Part shown: in pieces, positions 31,044-40,530 of the stretch
How the letters are laid out: every line of letters begins with the position of its first letter
How positions within the stretch are numbered: position 1 is the stretch's first letter
Assembly (NCBI GenBank): GCA_037190225.1
Contig: JBBCJL010000001.1
Span: 62,001 to 126,000 of the forward strand
DNA from: MKSF01 sp037190225
GTDB taxonomy: Bacteria; Bacteroidota; Bacteroidia; Chitinophagales; Chitinophagaceae
DNA: 64,000 nt
Reading direction: 5' to 3'
The notes under the pieces: generated by a model
What the model saw: the letters and a program-made list of their open reading frames with translations, nothing else
Told to the model about the DNA's origin: nothing
Database searches by the model: none
Translations under genes and position numbers: made by a program

Positions 31044-34000
31044 ATGAACAAACACTACGTTCAGAATGGCAGTCCGGGCAGCGTCCCGGCACCTGCCCGC
31101 CGGAAAATCCGGAGCAGCGTCACGGGCTTAATGCTTATGGTGGCGATGCTGCTGTCGGTACATACCATCCGTGCCCAAGCGCCAACCATTACCTATACCT
31201 CGGCAGACGGCCTTACCAAAGGCTACGGCAGCAGCGCCCTCGTGGTAAAGGTGGTCTTTAACGGTCCCTGCACAGGAGCCAGAGTACGCATAGGTCACCC
31301 GCCGGGGGTGAGCTACGTGACCGGCACCGTAAGCAAGGTAAGCGGTACACCCGCATTAGGCATTGCCTACGATGCGGGTAGCAGCACGCCGCAAAGCCCG
31401 GTGTTTGACATTACCGGAACCATTACCACCGGCAGCGAAATAGAATTTACGCTCAACAGGAAGGCTGATTGTGCTGCTGCGGCAGGTGGAGGGTTCGACA
31501 GCGTGTATGTCACCTTCACCGGCAGCTGTACCAACAGCGCTATGATCAACCCCGATGACCTCAATGCCAGGAATTACCAGGTGTATTCACCTGCGCTCAG
31601 CATTACCCCTGACCCTGCGCCCGTTACCAATGCCGTAATAGGCACGGCCGTCACCCGCACCCACACCATCACCAACGGTGGCAACGGTGCTACCGATACC
31701 GTGCGCTTTTATATCGTATATCCGGGCGGCGCGGTGGTAAACACCGCTGCCGCCAATGCCATTACGGCAAACGGCACCAGCTTTACTCCAAGCAGCACCA
31801 GCGGCGACACCCTGTTTTACAAAATAGCAGGTCCTGCGCTCTTTGGCGGCGATGCCAGGCTGGACAACTCCGAAACCGTTACCATTACCGAACCGGTACG
31901 TGTAACAGCCTGCGGCACACCTGCCAATGCCACCGTACTGGGAGCAGGGTGGGGACGTGACCCGGCCAATGCCTGCCATTGGAGCAATGCCTCCAGCGCC
32001 GTTACTATGGCCAACGGCGCCGCCAATGTGCAGGTGCGCCGCCACCGCCTGGTGCAGCCCACCAACTTCTGCCAATCCGCCATTTATGAGGTGGTATTGT
32101 ACAATGGAGGCACAGAAACCGTAGCAGGTGCGGGCACTGCCTTTGATATTATCCAGCAGTTTGGCTTTAACTATGGTGAAAGCAGCAACCCCGTACGGGC
32201 ACAGCTTGTGCTTAAAGATATAGAAATCCTCAATGGCCCCGGCAGCTGGCAGCCGCTTACTTACACTGCCGGCTCTGCCAGTGCCCCTGCGGTGGTGGAT
32301 TTTTCCAATGCTGCCAACTATGGCTTTAGCAGCTCAGGTCTTACCGATGCCAATGGCAACGGCCGTTACAATGATCTGAAGGTAGGCGACTCCGTTACCC
32401 TCCGCTTTAAGGTGGATTATACCTGCGCTCCCGGATGTAACGCGACCAACAAAAGCGGAGCGCCCTATTATAAAACCAGCTATACCAATATGTGCGGTAC
32501 ATCCCCTGTCACTCCTTTAATGGCCGGCAGCAGTGCTACCAACCCGGGTGGCCTTGCAGGCAATGCTGCCCAGGGCGAGATAATCAACCGCAACCTTGTC
32601 GGCATGCCCATTGTCAGCGGTCCTACCGATATTGCCGATGGCGAAACCGCGATAATTAAGCTGACCGGCAGCAGGGATTTTAGTACTAATATCGTCAATA
32701 GCGCTACTGTCTGCGCTACCAACCACATAGTGCTGCGTATAGCCGTGCCCAAAGGCTTTGGTATAGGTGCAGGCTCGGGCTTCTTTACCGGGCCGGGCAA
32801 CGCTGCCGGCGCCGCTTTGGTCAGCGCCACGCTTATTACAGGCGTCACTATGGACACCCTGGTATTTGTCGGGCAAAAGACCAATGGCAACTATAGGGAA
32901 GGCTTTCATTTTGAGGCGCCGCTTGCGCTTAGCTGTGCCGGCTATGTGCCGGGTGCGGCTCCCATTACCTACACGATAGATTATATTTGTGATGCCGGCT
33001 GCGGCTGCGCTGAGCAGTGGTATTGCGGCAATATACCGCTTACGCCGCACTGCGGCACCTGCACAGAGGGTGGTCTGACCATTACCAGGGCTAACCTTAG
33101 CCGTACCACCGGCGGCTATACCAGCGCTACCTCCGGTACCTTTGTGGATGTAAGCGCTCTCACGGAGGCACAGCTGAAGTATATGATGCCCGGCGATACC
33201 GTGCAGGGCACTTTTACCGGTAAAATGATCAATGGTACCGCGGCGCCTTTTACAGCGCATCATTTCCGTATGAGCTATACTGCGCCGGGCAGCGCTGTGG
33301 TGCTTCAGCTGGCAGGTACTGCCGTTTACGAAATATGGCGCGGCGGCCTTCCGGCTGGCGGCAGCACGGTAATGGCAGCTTCGGTGAATACAGTAGCTTC
33401 CGGCATACATACTATGGAGTATGACCTGTCCGCGTTTGCCCTGCAGCCTGGCGACAGCGTTATCATAAAGCCCAGGTTTGTGGTGCAGGACAACGGCAGC
33501 CTGGCTACCGCGCCCGCGCCGCTAAGCAATTTGCGGATGATCTATTTCAGTAAAAACGTTGCCAACCCGGCAGCGGAATATAATTGCGACAGCTATTCAG
33601 CAGAGGCATATCCCTACCGTTCTGTGCCGGCATTAAGCAGTGGTACGCAGGATATCAGCAATACGGGCTGCAATACCTACACCATTACTACCACTGTAAG
33701 CTCCACAGGCGCTTCTTTCGATGTGTACCCCGGCGAGCTGCGTAATGCTGTATTGTTAGACAGCATTAAAATAGAAATACTCAACGGCGACTTTTTTGCT
33801 CCATCGGGCACATCGCTTTCTGCCTTCGGGCAAACGGCTTCCGAGGGCCTGCCGGTAAATAATTTCGATCTTATGCCTTATGCCGCTACCAGCCCTAACG
33901 GTAAAACCCGTGTGTTTGTCAATGACGGCACGTGGCCTAAAAGCGAAGCGCAGAATAGTAATGTTTCCTATAATATTTCTACCCGGCTTATCAACGGCTG

Positions 34001-36314
34001 CTCCTCGCTGCCAACGGGCCATGTACGGCTGAGCTACTACATGCGGCGCAACGGCCATGCCCAGGACGGATCGTTTACCGTGGTAACCACACCTTCCGGC
34101 AGCCAGAACTTTAACAAGCCGGTGCATAATACTATGCCCAGCGTTAACATAACAGCGCTCAACAGCCCTGTTCAGGGTACCAGTACCCTGCAGTACTGGG
34201 ATATAAGGCTGGCCAACACTACCAATATCAATGCTCCCAATGCCTGGTTCGCGCTGGAGACAGCGGGTACCGGCGTGGTGGTAGATAACGTAGTAACATG
34301 GCCCGGCAATGTGCCGGTACCGGCAGAGGGCACTTACGGCGGCGGCAATGCCTGGTACAAAGCCAGTCCCAACAATATAGCCAATGCTACTAGCACGCAG
34401 ATGTACCGCGTTTATTTCCGCTACAACAGCTGCGGCCCCGACAGCATACAGGTAAAAGCAGGCTGGAACTGCAGCGGCTACCCGGCAAGTCCTTTGGATT
34501 TCCCTTGTACGGCTGGCAGCACCTACCTCAATGTAGTGCCTGAGCCGTCACAGGTGCAGCTCAGCGTCAGCCGCCAGCCCGGCGGTGGCAGCACAGTTAA
34601 CCTTTGCAGCACAGACAGCGTACTGCTTGTCATTAACTCTGCCCAGGCGGCACACCTCAATGCGGTGAACCTCACCTTTACACCTCCTGTGGGTGTCAGC
34701 ATCCCGGCTGCTATACCGGTAGAATACCCGCTGGGCAGCGGCCTCTACGAAAATGTACCGGTGACCGTTGCAGGTCGTATCTATACTATCAACGTATCGG
34801 CGCACAGCGGCATCAGCGCCAATGGCATGCCGGGCACAGCGGCCGCGCCGGCATCGGCAGACCGCCAGGCTAAAGTAAAGGTGGACTTCAGCACCTCCTG
34901 CGACTTCGTATCGGGCAACAGCTTCCGCTTTAACGCCTGGGCTGCACGCCCCTGCGGTCAGCCTGCCACAGGCAGCGGCACGGAGGTCAATACGGATGCC
35001 GTGCTTATCACCGGGGCTACAGCGCCGGGCAGCGCAGGTATGACATTGGATTTCGGCGCGGCAACAGCTACCGGCTGCGGCAATGCCGTAACCCTTAGCT
35101 CCACTATTACACCTACATCAATAGGATCCTCTGTAACCGACACTGTCGTGTACACCCTGCCTGCGGGACTGGTATATGCAGGCAATCCCTCTGCGGGCAT
35201 CACCCCGGTCATCAGCGGCAGTACCGTAAAAATAGGTATGCCCGTAGTAGCGGCAAGTACGCCGGTGCCTTTCAGCTTCGACGTAGTGGCCGGTGGCGGC
35301 GGCTGCGGTAACGCTTCCGTTACAGCCACCTATAACCGCGCTATTGGCGGCCTCACCTGCGGAGTTACTACCTGCGCTGCATCGGCCGTAGTGATAGCCA
35401 ACGGCTCATCACCGGCCATCACGCTGCAAAAGCCGAGCCTGGGTATCAGTAACGTGGTACTCACCGGTGGCTTCTTCCGTCCCGGGCAGTCCTATACGGC
35501 AGCTGTCAGCATCTCCAACAGCAGCAGCACAGCAGCGCCGGCCGCCACTTACATTGTAGAAGCCTTCTGCGGTAGCAGCAGCATACCATTCGATGCGCAG
35601 GTATTCGCTCCTGCCGTGGCGGCAAGCGGCATGGCTACCGGCACGATGGCCTTTAGCGTCCCTGCCGTTGTATGCCACACCGGGGACCAGGTTACCTACC
35701 GCATACGTCCCTTAACAGCTACCGGCACGCAGCAATGCCTGTGCAGTGAGGCCAGCTACCTGTCATCAGAAGCGCTTCCGGTGAAGCTCATCAGCTTTAA
35801 CGCCTATAAAAAAGGCCATACGGCCCTGCTGCAATGGGCTACTGCTACCGAGCAGGATAACAAAGGCTTCGAAGTGCAGCACAGCGCCGACGGCAGCAGC
35901 TGGAGCAACATCGGCTTTGTAAGGAGCAAAGCAGCAGGCGGCAACAGCAGCAGCAGGCAGGATTATACCTTTACTCACGGCAAGCCTGTGGATGGTACCA
36001 ACCTGTACCGCTTAAAGCAGTCGGATCTTAACGGTCGCCACGAGTACAGTCCTGTGCGTATGGTGAGCTTCGGCAAAGATGAGGGTATCACCATATATCC
36101 CAATCCTGTCACGGATATGGTACGCGTAGAAGGACTGAGCGGTGAAAGCCGAATCCGTGTTTACGATGTCACCGGCAGGCTGGTGGCAGAGCAAAGGGCT
36201 GACAGCAGCGCTGTAGAAATATCACTGATCCACCTGGGAGAAGGTGTGTACCATATCCATATCCTTGGAACAGACGGTACGCTTACGACCCGGAAAATAG
36301 TGAAAGCAAGGTAA
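31044..36314 (+). CDS. Giant secreted protein (1756 residues) with T9SS tail
   Basis: An N-terminal export signal with a long basic n-region precedes the hydrophobic segment 'SSVTGLMLMVAMLLSVHTIRAQ' (about 25-45). The body consists of many Ig-like/DUF11-type segments rich in Thr, Gly, Ala, Ser and Cys ('TVRFYIVYPGG', 'GDSVTLRFKVDYTCAPGC', 'VTDTVVYTLPAGLVYAG'), without catalytic motifs. About residues 1575-1670 form a fibronectin-like module ('KLISFNAYKKGHTALLQWATATEQDNKGFEVQHS'), often seen just before the T9SS tail. The last 80 residues are a type A sorting domain ('IYPNPVTDMVRVEG', 'GEGVYHIHIL'). It is probably a surface adhesin or stalk-like protein. The reading frame is unusually rich in GGC, GCC and AGC codons compared with its neighbours. 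Confidence 0.9.
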   Translation: MNKHYVQNGSPGSVPAPARRKIRSSVTGLMLMVAMLLSVHTIRAQAPTITYTSADGLTKGYGSSALVVKVVFNGPCTGARVRIGHPPGVSYVTGTVSKVSGTPALGIAYDAGSSTPQSPVFDITGTITTGSEIEFTLNRKADCAAAAGGGFDSVYVTFTGSCTNSAMINPDDLNARNYQVYSPALSITPDPAPVTNAVIGTAVTRTHTITNGGNGATDTVRFYIVYPGGAVVNTAAANAITANGTSFTPSSTSGDTLFYKIAGPALFGGDARLDNSETVTITEPVRVTACGTPANATVLGAGWGRDPANACHWSNASSAVTMANGAANVQVRRHRLVQPTNFCQSAIYEVVLYNGGTETVAGAGTAFDIIQQFGFNYGESSNPVRAQLVLKDIEILNGPGSWQPLTYTAGSASAPAVVDFSNAANYGFSSSGLTDANGNGRYNDLKVGDSVTLRFKVDYTCAPGCNATNKSGAPYYKTSYTNMCGTSPVTPLMAGSSATNPGGLAGNAAQGEIINRNLVGMPIVSGPTDIADGETAIIKLTGSRDFSTNIVNSATVCATNHIVLRIAVPKGFGIGAGSGFFTGPGNAAGAALVSATLITGVTMDTLVFVGQKTNGNYREGFHFEAPLALSCAGYVPGAAPITYTIDYICDAGCGCAEQWYCGNIPLTPHCGTCTEGGLTITRANLSRTTGGYTSATSGTFVDVSALTEAQLKYMMPGDTVQGTFTGKMINGTAAPFTAHHFRMSYTAPGSAVVLQLAGTAVYEIWRGGLPAGGSTVMAASVNTVASGIHTMEYDLSAFALQPGDSVIIKPRFVVQDNGSLATAPAPLSNLRMIYFSKNVANPAAEYNCDSYSAEAYPYRSVPALSSGTQDISNTGCNTYTITTTVSSTGASFDVYPGELRNAVLLDSIKIEILNGDFFAPSGTSLSAFGQTASEGLPVNNFDLMPYAATSPNGKTRVFVNDGTWPKSEAQNSNVSYNISTRLINGCSSLPTGHVRLSYYMRRNGHAQDGSFTVVTTPSGSQNFNKPVHNTMPSVNITALNSPVQGTSTLQYWDIRLANTTNINAPNAWFALETAGTGVVVDNVVTWPGNVPVPAEGTYGGGNAWYKASPNNIANATSTQMYRVYFRYNSCGPDSIQVKAGWNCSGYPASPLDFPCTAGSTYLNVVPEPSQVQLSVSRQPGGGSTVNLCSTDSVLLVINSAQAAHLNAVNLTFTPPVGVSIPAAIPVEYPLGSGLYENVPVTVAGRIYTINVSAHSGISANGMPGTAAAPASADRQAKVKVDFSTSCDFVSGNSFRFNAWAARPCGQPATGSGTEVNTDAVLITGATAPGSAGMTLDFGAATATGCGNAVTLSSTITPTSIGSSVTDTVVYTLPAGLVYAGNPSAGITPVISGSTVKIGMPVVAASTPVPFSFDVVAGGGGCGNASVTATYNRAIGGLTCGVTTCAASAVVIANGSSPAITLQKPSLGISNVVLTGGFFRPGQSYTAAVSISNSSSTAAPAATYIVEAFCGSSSIPFDAQVFAPAVAASGMATGTMAFSVPAVVCHTGDQVTYRIRPLTATGTQQCLCSEASYLSSEALPVKLISFNAYKKGHTALLQWATATEQDNKGFEVQHSADGSSWSNIGFVRSKAAGGNSSSRQDYTFTHGKPVDGTNLYRLKQSDLNGRHEYSPVRMVSFGKDEGITIYPNPVTDMVRVEGLSGESRIRVYDVTGRLVAEQRADSSAVEISLIHLGEGVYHIHILGTDGTLTTRKIVKAR

Positions 36315-36369
36315 GCCTTGTTAATAGGTACGAGCGTATCGTTCAGTAGGCGATAGGGTCACTACCCAT

Positions 36370-36399
36370 AGCCGTTCCTTATATAAGGAGCGGCTTTTT
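36370..36399 (+). terminator. Terminator of the giant T9SS gene
   Basis: AGCCGTTCCTT / AAGGAGCGGCT (11 bp with one G-U, ATAT loop) followed by TTTTT. Confidence 0.88.
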
Positions 36400-36671
36400 G
36401 CTGCATCCTGGTCCTGCCCGGGGGAAGTAGAATACGGCGAAGGAATTCACAGCCGCAATAGAGGAAAGAGGTATATTGTAATGCTATCACGACAACAGTG
36501 AAAGAGGCTACGTGCATAATAATGAGCATATAGATGGCAGATACCGGCGGTTTTGCAAATATTACGGCCGGGGCCGGAAGCAGGTATTGCCGGCAGAAAG
36601 GAATACTCCCAACAGAGACAGGAAATATAAAAGGCAGGGTATGAAAACCCCGGGGCTTAATGTTATAAATT

Positions 36672-36712
36672 AAGATAGCCACAGCGCAAACTATGCGTGT
36701 GGCTATCTTTTT
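36672..36712 (+). terminator. Second plus-strand terminator-like hairpin
   Basis: AAGATAGCCACA / TGTGGCTATCTT (12 bp perfect), with GC/GC pairs inside, followed by TTTTAATTTT. The minus strand lacks a T-run, which favours the plus orientation. Confidence 0.65.
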
Positions 36713-36930
36713 AATTTTAAAAATGACTGAACTTTCTTTTTTTACCCGGTGCAGTGAAAGAAAGATGCAGACTTTTTTAGTTGCACAAAAGATCAAAGAA
36801 CCCGGTCAGCTGCTGTAGCTGATTTTTACAGTGGTGAGCAGCATATACCTGCCCGGATTCTAAGCTTTTCTGCTTTGTATTATCATTTATGGATATACCT
36901 AAAGCCTGTGCAACGGCTGTTAATGATAGT

Positions 36931-37389
36931 TTAGCAAGGTGTGATCATTAGTCGTGCGATTCCTTGACACTCTTGTTGTGTAGGTATCCACCTGGCTCTC
37001 AGGCATGGGCACTTCCTTTCGCAATTCTCGTTCATACTCCAGAACATAATGTCAGGAATACAGCAGCGTGGGTCACCGATCATCCATCTCTCCTGTGGCT
37101 GACATTGACGGGGGCCGCTATATATTGTGGCACAGTTAATAAACACAGGATGAGTTAGCGGGAAAGTCCCGCCGAGCATAGTCGTGTTGGGGAAGGTGGT
37201 TGTACTCATGGGCGAGATCATGATTAGGTTACTGGTGTACTGGTGCTCACAGCTTGGGCATTTTTCAGACCCGTGAATTTGGATATAGATGGGGCACTCG
37301 CTGCGGTTAATGATCTCAATACCGCGGGAGGTGGAATATCCGGCAAAGGATAATAAGATTAGGACGGCACTTAATAACAGGTTTTTCAT
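36931..37389 (-). CDS. Cys-rich secreted protein, copy 1
   Basis: This encodes 152 residues: a signal peptide (about 1-20), then a mature part with 12 Cys residues, an even number that allows six disulfides. The pattern is 'SECPIYIQIHGSEKCPSCEHQ', 'INCATIYSGPRQCQPQERW', 'DPRCCIPDIMFWSMNENCERKCPCLRARW' and a final Cys at the C-terminus. It is about 85-90 percent identical to the next gene upstream, and the leader regions match too, so the pair arose by tandem duplication. I do not recognise the family. A disulfide-rich extracellular role (toxin-like, inhibitor or surface protein) is possible but unproven. Confidence 0.75.
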   Translation of the reverse strand: MKNLLLSAVLILLSFAGYSTSRGIEIINRSECPIYIQIHGSEKCPSCEHQYTSNLIMISPMSTTTFPNTTMLGGTFPLTHPVFINCATIYSGPRQCQPQERWMIGDPRCCIPDIMFWSMNENCERKCPCLRARWIPTQQECQGIARLMITPC

Positions 37390-37449
37390 GGATAAAGGTT
37401 TTAAATGATTAAAAAAGAAAGAAATTTATGGACAAGCATTCGCTCAATT

Positions 37450-37908
37450 TTAGCAAGGCTCTATGATCAGCCGCGCGATGCCATCACATTCAGAGGGCTC
37501 CCACCTGGCTCTCAGGCATGGGCACTTCCTTTCGCAATTCTCGTTCATACTCCAGAACATAATTTCAGGAGGACAATTGTCACAGCGTGGGTCACCGATC
37601 GTCCATCTTTCCAGTGGCTGGCAGTGACGGGGGCCGCTATATATTGTGGCACAGTTAATAAACGCAGGACGGGTTTGCGGGAAAGTGCCTCCGAGCATAG
37701 TCGTGTTGGGGAAGAGGGTTGTACTCATGGGTGAGATCACGAGTAAATTGCTGGTAAACTGGTGCTCACAACTCGGGCATTTTTCAGACCCGTGCAGTTG
37801 GATATAGATGGGGCACTCGCTGCGGTTAATGATCTCGATACCGCGGGAGGTGGAGTATCCGGCAAAGGATAATAAGATTAGGACAGCACTTAATAAGAGG
37901 TTTTTCAT
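37450..37908 (-). CDS. Cys-rich secreted protein, copy 2
   Basis: This is the 152-residue paralogue of the 36931-37389 gene. The first 35 residues are nearly identical. The Cys number is again 12: the 'RCC' of copy 1 becomes 'RCDNC' here, which shifts one Cys by two positions without changing the total, and the last region reads 'CLRARWEPSECDGIARLIIEPC'. It is on the same strand 60 bases upstream of copy 1, and the two are probably co-transcribed. A truncated third copy lies further upstream (37959-38054). Confidence 0.75.
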   Translation of the reverse strand: MKNLLLSAVLILLSFAGYSTSRGIEIINRSECPIYIQLHGSEKCPSCEHQFTSNLLVISPMSTTLFPNTTMLGGTFPQTRPAFINCATIYSGPRHCQPLERWTIGDPRCDNCPPEIMFWSMNENCERKCPCLRARWEPSECDGIARLIIEPC

Positions 37909-37958
37909 GATAACAGGTTTTAAAATGATTAAAAAATGGTTGCCGATGCACAGGCACT

Positions 37959-38054
37959 TTAGGTGTTATGTATGATGGTTTCAATACCAGGATAAGCAGC
38001 ATAGCCTGCAATGTTCAGGAGAGCTAAAATGACACTTGGTAAAATGCTTTTCAT
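37959..38054 (-). pseudogene. Truncated third copy of the Cys-rich secreted protein
   Basis: This frame of 31 residues (ATG at 38054, stop TAA at 37961-37959) reads MKSILPSVILALLNIAGYAA and then YPGIETIIHNT. It aligns with the first 31 residues of copies 1 and 2 (MKNLLLSAVLILLSFAGYST, then SRGIEIINRSE), and the A-rich leader with TTTTAAAACC is shared as well. The rest of the gene is gone and no Cys remains. It is a remnant of a third tandem copy, or a very short secreted peptide if expressed. Confidence 0.6.
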
Positions 38055-38576
38055 AATTGCCGGTTTTAAAATGAATGAAAACAGGGGTGTCAGTGTACAG
38101 AAAATCAGTTAATTGCTTATATGGTTGCGATATATCGGGTTGAAAGAATGTGTAACCAGGGAATGTGAATGACCAGCCTTTGCTGAAAGTAGTATGAATC
38201 TATCTGAACAAATATAAAAACACAAGGATATAAAATGCAAGCAATGCGGTTAGTATTCGTGTGAATGATCAAAAAAGCTCCTGAACGACACAAAATAATA
38301 TAATATCTGCCCTGAACGATACAGTAAAATGTACGAACGGCACAGGAAATTATGAGCTGCACTATGAAATATTATAATGTTTAATAGGAAATTGTGGTTT
38401 AAGGTATCGCCAACCAAATTTTTTAAAGCAGCGTAATGTCTTTGACTGACCGTGGTAAAGATCTTCTCCATACATTATTTTATTCCGGCTTCAGAGCCGG
38501 TGCGAGCATATATACCTGATTTCAGCTCCCGGAGACACGCTATTGATCTGCTCCTGTTAGCGATGCTGCTTTGCAG

Positions 38577-38654
38577 GTGGTTAAATTATTGTATATCAGT
38601 TATATGCGTAAAAAAATAAAACGGGATAATCTTTCAATTATCCCGTTTTTGTGA
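38577..38654. repeat. Direct repeat, copy 1 (ssrA terminator region duplicate)
   Basis: This segment of about 78 bases is closely similar to 40456-40531: AGGTGGTTAA, then TTGTATATCAG, TTATATG, an A-rich run and the hairpin AAACGGGATAAT / ATTATCCCGTTT followed by TTGTG. The two copies flank the DNRLRE T9SS gene and its upstream region. Confidence 0.8.
38611..38648 (-). terminator. Terminator after the DNRLRE gene
   Basis: On the minus strand AAACGGGATAAT pairs with ATTATCCCGTTT (12 bp), followed by a T-rich stretch (TATTTTTTT). It is 19 bases past the stop codon and is a near copy of the ssrA terminator. Confidence 0.85.
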
Positions 38655-38666
38655 AGACTAAAGCTA

Positions 38667-39929
38667 TTAATATTTTACCAATTTCGTGTTGCTCTGCTTT
38701 CCGTTGATGGAAAGGGTAAGAATATATTGCCCGGGTGCCAAATTGACACCTTCAATACGTATCTCATTTTTGCCTGGCGCAATCTCAAATGTCATATCAG
38801 CTACTTTCCTGTTCAGCATATCTGATACAGTGGCCTTCCCGGTGCCCGCATCTCTCGAAGAGAAGCTGACTGTCCAGTTATCTTCAGTAGGATTGGGAGC
38901 TACGTTCAGATCATCGCCTTTATGGCTTTCATTTATGTAACTATCAGGAGTATCAGGAGGGAGCGGATTACTGCTTTGACCACCCACAAGACCATTGGTG
39001 CAAATATCTATACAGGTGGCACATTTGGTATCAGGTAAATAAAGATTATGACAGATCCTGTAAGTGCCGGGCTGGTTAAATACTGTAGATACCGCAGGTA
39101 AAGTGTCTAATTCATCGTAATAATTATTAGGTCCGAAAACGGTCCAGTTATGAGTTGCGGACGGGTGATTAATCGGGCTGGTGAAGGAGTAGATCCCATT
39201 GCTGAGAGAGGAGGTGCCGATCGAGAAATGCGGATAGCAGCGGATATATTCCACTTCCAGCTCCGGCCATAAGCTTCTGTTCGGGTGATCGCTGCTGGCA
39301 AACACCATAGCCCTGTATATTGTTTCATTTTCAAGCTGGAGCATAAACCCGAAATTCTCGCCGGGATTGCTTACCATATGCTGCACCATTGCCCGGAGGT
39401 CGGCAGAGCCGTTCTCATAATTCCAGTTCCACCGGGTGGTGCTTGCCGGGGAGGTGATCCGGTTTACTGCAGTTGTTGTCGGAGCTGAATTCCAGGTGAC
39501 GGTATTCTCATTCCAGTCAGAAGTGATCCGGCTGATTGTTATCTGGTTATCCGTTGCATATGGTGAGTTGGGATGTCCTGTATTGCCATAATTGCCCGAA
39601 GTGTCAATACCGAACAGCCTCAACCTGGCATTCGTAACGAAGGCCCCGGAAGGAACTGCGGTATTTAACTGTGCAAAACGGATCAACGACCGGATAATGC
39701 CAGTATCACAGAAATGATTGCTTCGATAGGTCCAGGCAGACGATACCAGTTCGGGACTGTTTCCATCATTAGAGTTGACCCAGTCGCTACAATTAGCGCC
39801 GGTATTCCTGGCAATATTTGCATCCTGTCCGGGATTAGGCCCTGGTTTAAGCGTTACTGAATTGAACTGGGCGTTGAGCGTTCCAATACTGCAGGAGAGC
39901 AGCAGAACTTTAAGAAATGTAATTTTCAT
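38667..39929 (-). CDS. Secreted DNRLRE-domain protein with T9SS tail
   Basis: This encodes 420 residues: signal peptide (about 1-20, ending LNAQ) and a DNRLRE domain at about 22-235. That domain is recognised by the start 'VTLKPGPNPGQDANIARNTG', 'RSLIRFAQLNTAVPSGAFVTNARLRLFG', 'ITSDWNENTVTWNSAP' and 'GFMLQLENE...VFASSDHPNRSLWPELEVEY'. A PKD-like segment with Cys pairs follows. The last 80 residues are a type A T9SS sorting domain ('NVAPNPTEDNWTVSFSS', 'LAPGQYILTLS'). DNRLRE domains form jelly-roll modules of secreted carbohydrate-associated and adhesin proteins. It is flanked by direct repeats derived from the ssrA terminator. Confidence 0.88.
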   Translation of the reverse strand: MKITFLKVLLLSCSIGTLNAQFNSVTLKPGPNPGQDANIARNTGANCSDWVNSNDGNSPELVSSAWTYRSNHFCDTGIIRSLIRFAQLNTAVPSGAFVTNARLRLFGIDTSGNYGNTGHPNSPYATDNQITISRITSDWNENTVTWNSAPTTTAVNRITSPASTTRWNWNYENGSADLRAMVQHMVSNPGENFGFMLQLENETIYRAMVFASSDHPNRSLWPELEVEYIRCYPHFSIGTSSLSNGIYSFTSPINHPSATHNWTVFGPNNYYDELDTLPAVSTVFNQPGTYRICHNLYLPDTKCATCIDICTNGLVGGQSSNPLPPDTPDSYINESHKGDDLNVAPNPTEDNWTVSFSSRDAGTGKATVSDMLNRKVADMTFEIAPGKNEIRIEGVNLAPGQYILTLSINGKQSNTKLVKY

Positions 39930-40530
39930 AGTTTAATTGTTAATTAGGGGTGAACAATAAAATTTTGTGCTAAACATAAGTGGCTCTGGTTCAACTTCCT
40001 GTCCTGTTCTTTATTATTGCTAAGCTTATTTATAAGATTTGATTTCCTGCGTAGTATATCAATATTAAAATAATTTATCTGATTGCCGCTGTTGAATTGA
40101 GCAAGTGAGTTGAATTAAATAATAAGTGCGAAAAATTATATTTTAGCTACCAGGGACATTTCGGGGTCTGCAATTTTAGTGATAATAAACAAAGTACATT
40201 ACCGTACCGGAAGATTCATATTCAAGTTACAGCTTAGAAATAGCAACTTAAAGGACCTGTTATAGCAGGAAATTCTATAATAGAACAGCCGGAAGAAGCG
40301 TATGGGATGAACGCGGGAGAAGATGGAAAGGGGAATATATACCTGGGAGCCTGATTTCCCTCGTCTTGAAATGATGAAATTTTATAGGAGTCTGTTTTTG
40401 AATAGTTGAAGCAATAGCTTTCGTTTTATATCGGGCACCTTGATCCTGGGACTGAGGTGATTAAGCTGTTGTATATCAGAGTTATATGTAAAAATAAAAA
40501 CGGGATAATCTCTCAATTATCCCGTTTTTG
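39930..40530. other. Intergenic region between the DNRLRE gene and ssrA
   Basis: This stretch of about 600 AT-rich bases shows no ORF with protein features. The only recognisable element is the second copy of the ssrA terminator region (40456-40531). The DNRLRE promoter should lie near 39960-39990, where TATGTTTA on the minus strand is a near match to the -7 box. Confidence 0.45.

Larger units (their letters stand above)
36315..36930. other. Intergenic region with two plus-strand terminators
   Basis: This stretch of about 600 bases separates converging genes. The first terminator (36370-36399) ends the giant gene. A second (36672-36712) implies another plus-strand transcript in between or a back-up stop. 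A 144-residue minus-strand frame (36362-36796) starts inside this second hairpin's neighbourhood and looks spurious. Confidence 0.4.
38055..38666. other. Intergenic region with repeats
   Basis: This stretch of about 610 bases is AT-rich and has no convincing gene. It contains a 17-base segment (CCAAATTTTTTAAAGCA, about 38413-38429) that is also present in the left arm of the inverted repeat near 29687. At its end lies a copy of the ssrA terminator region (38577-38654). Confidence 0.45.

Noticed and set aside
36362..36796. 144-residue minus-strand ORF
   Set aside because: It overlaps two plus-strand terminators, has no recognisable domain and an implausible mixture of residues; most likely chance.
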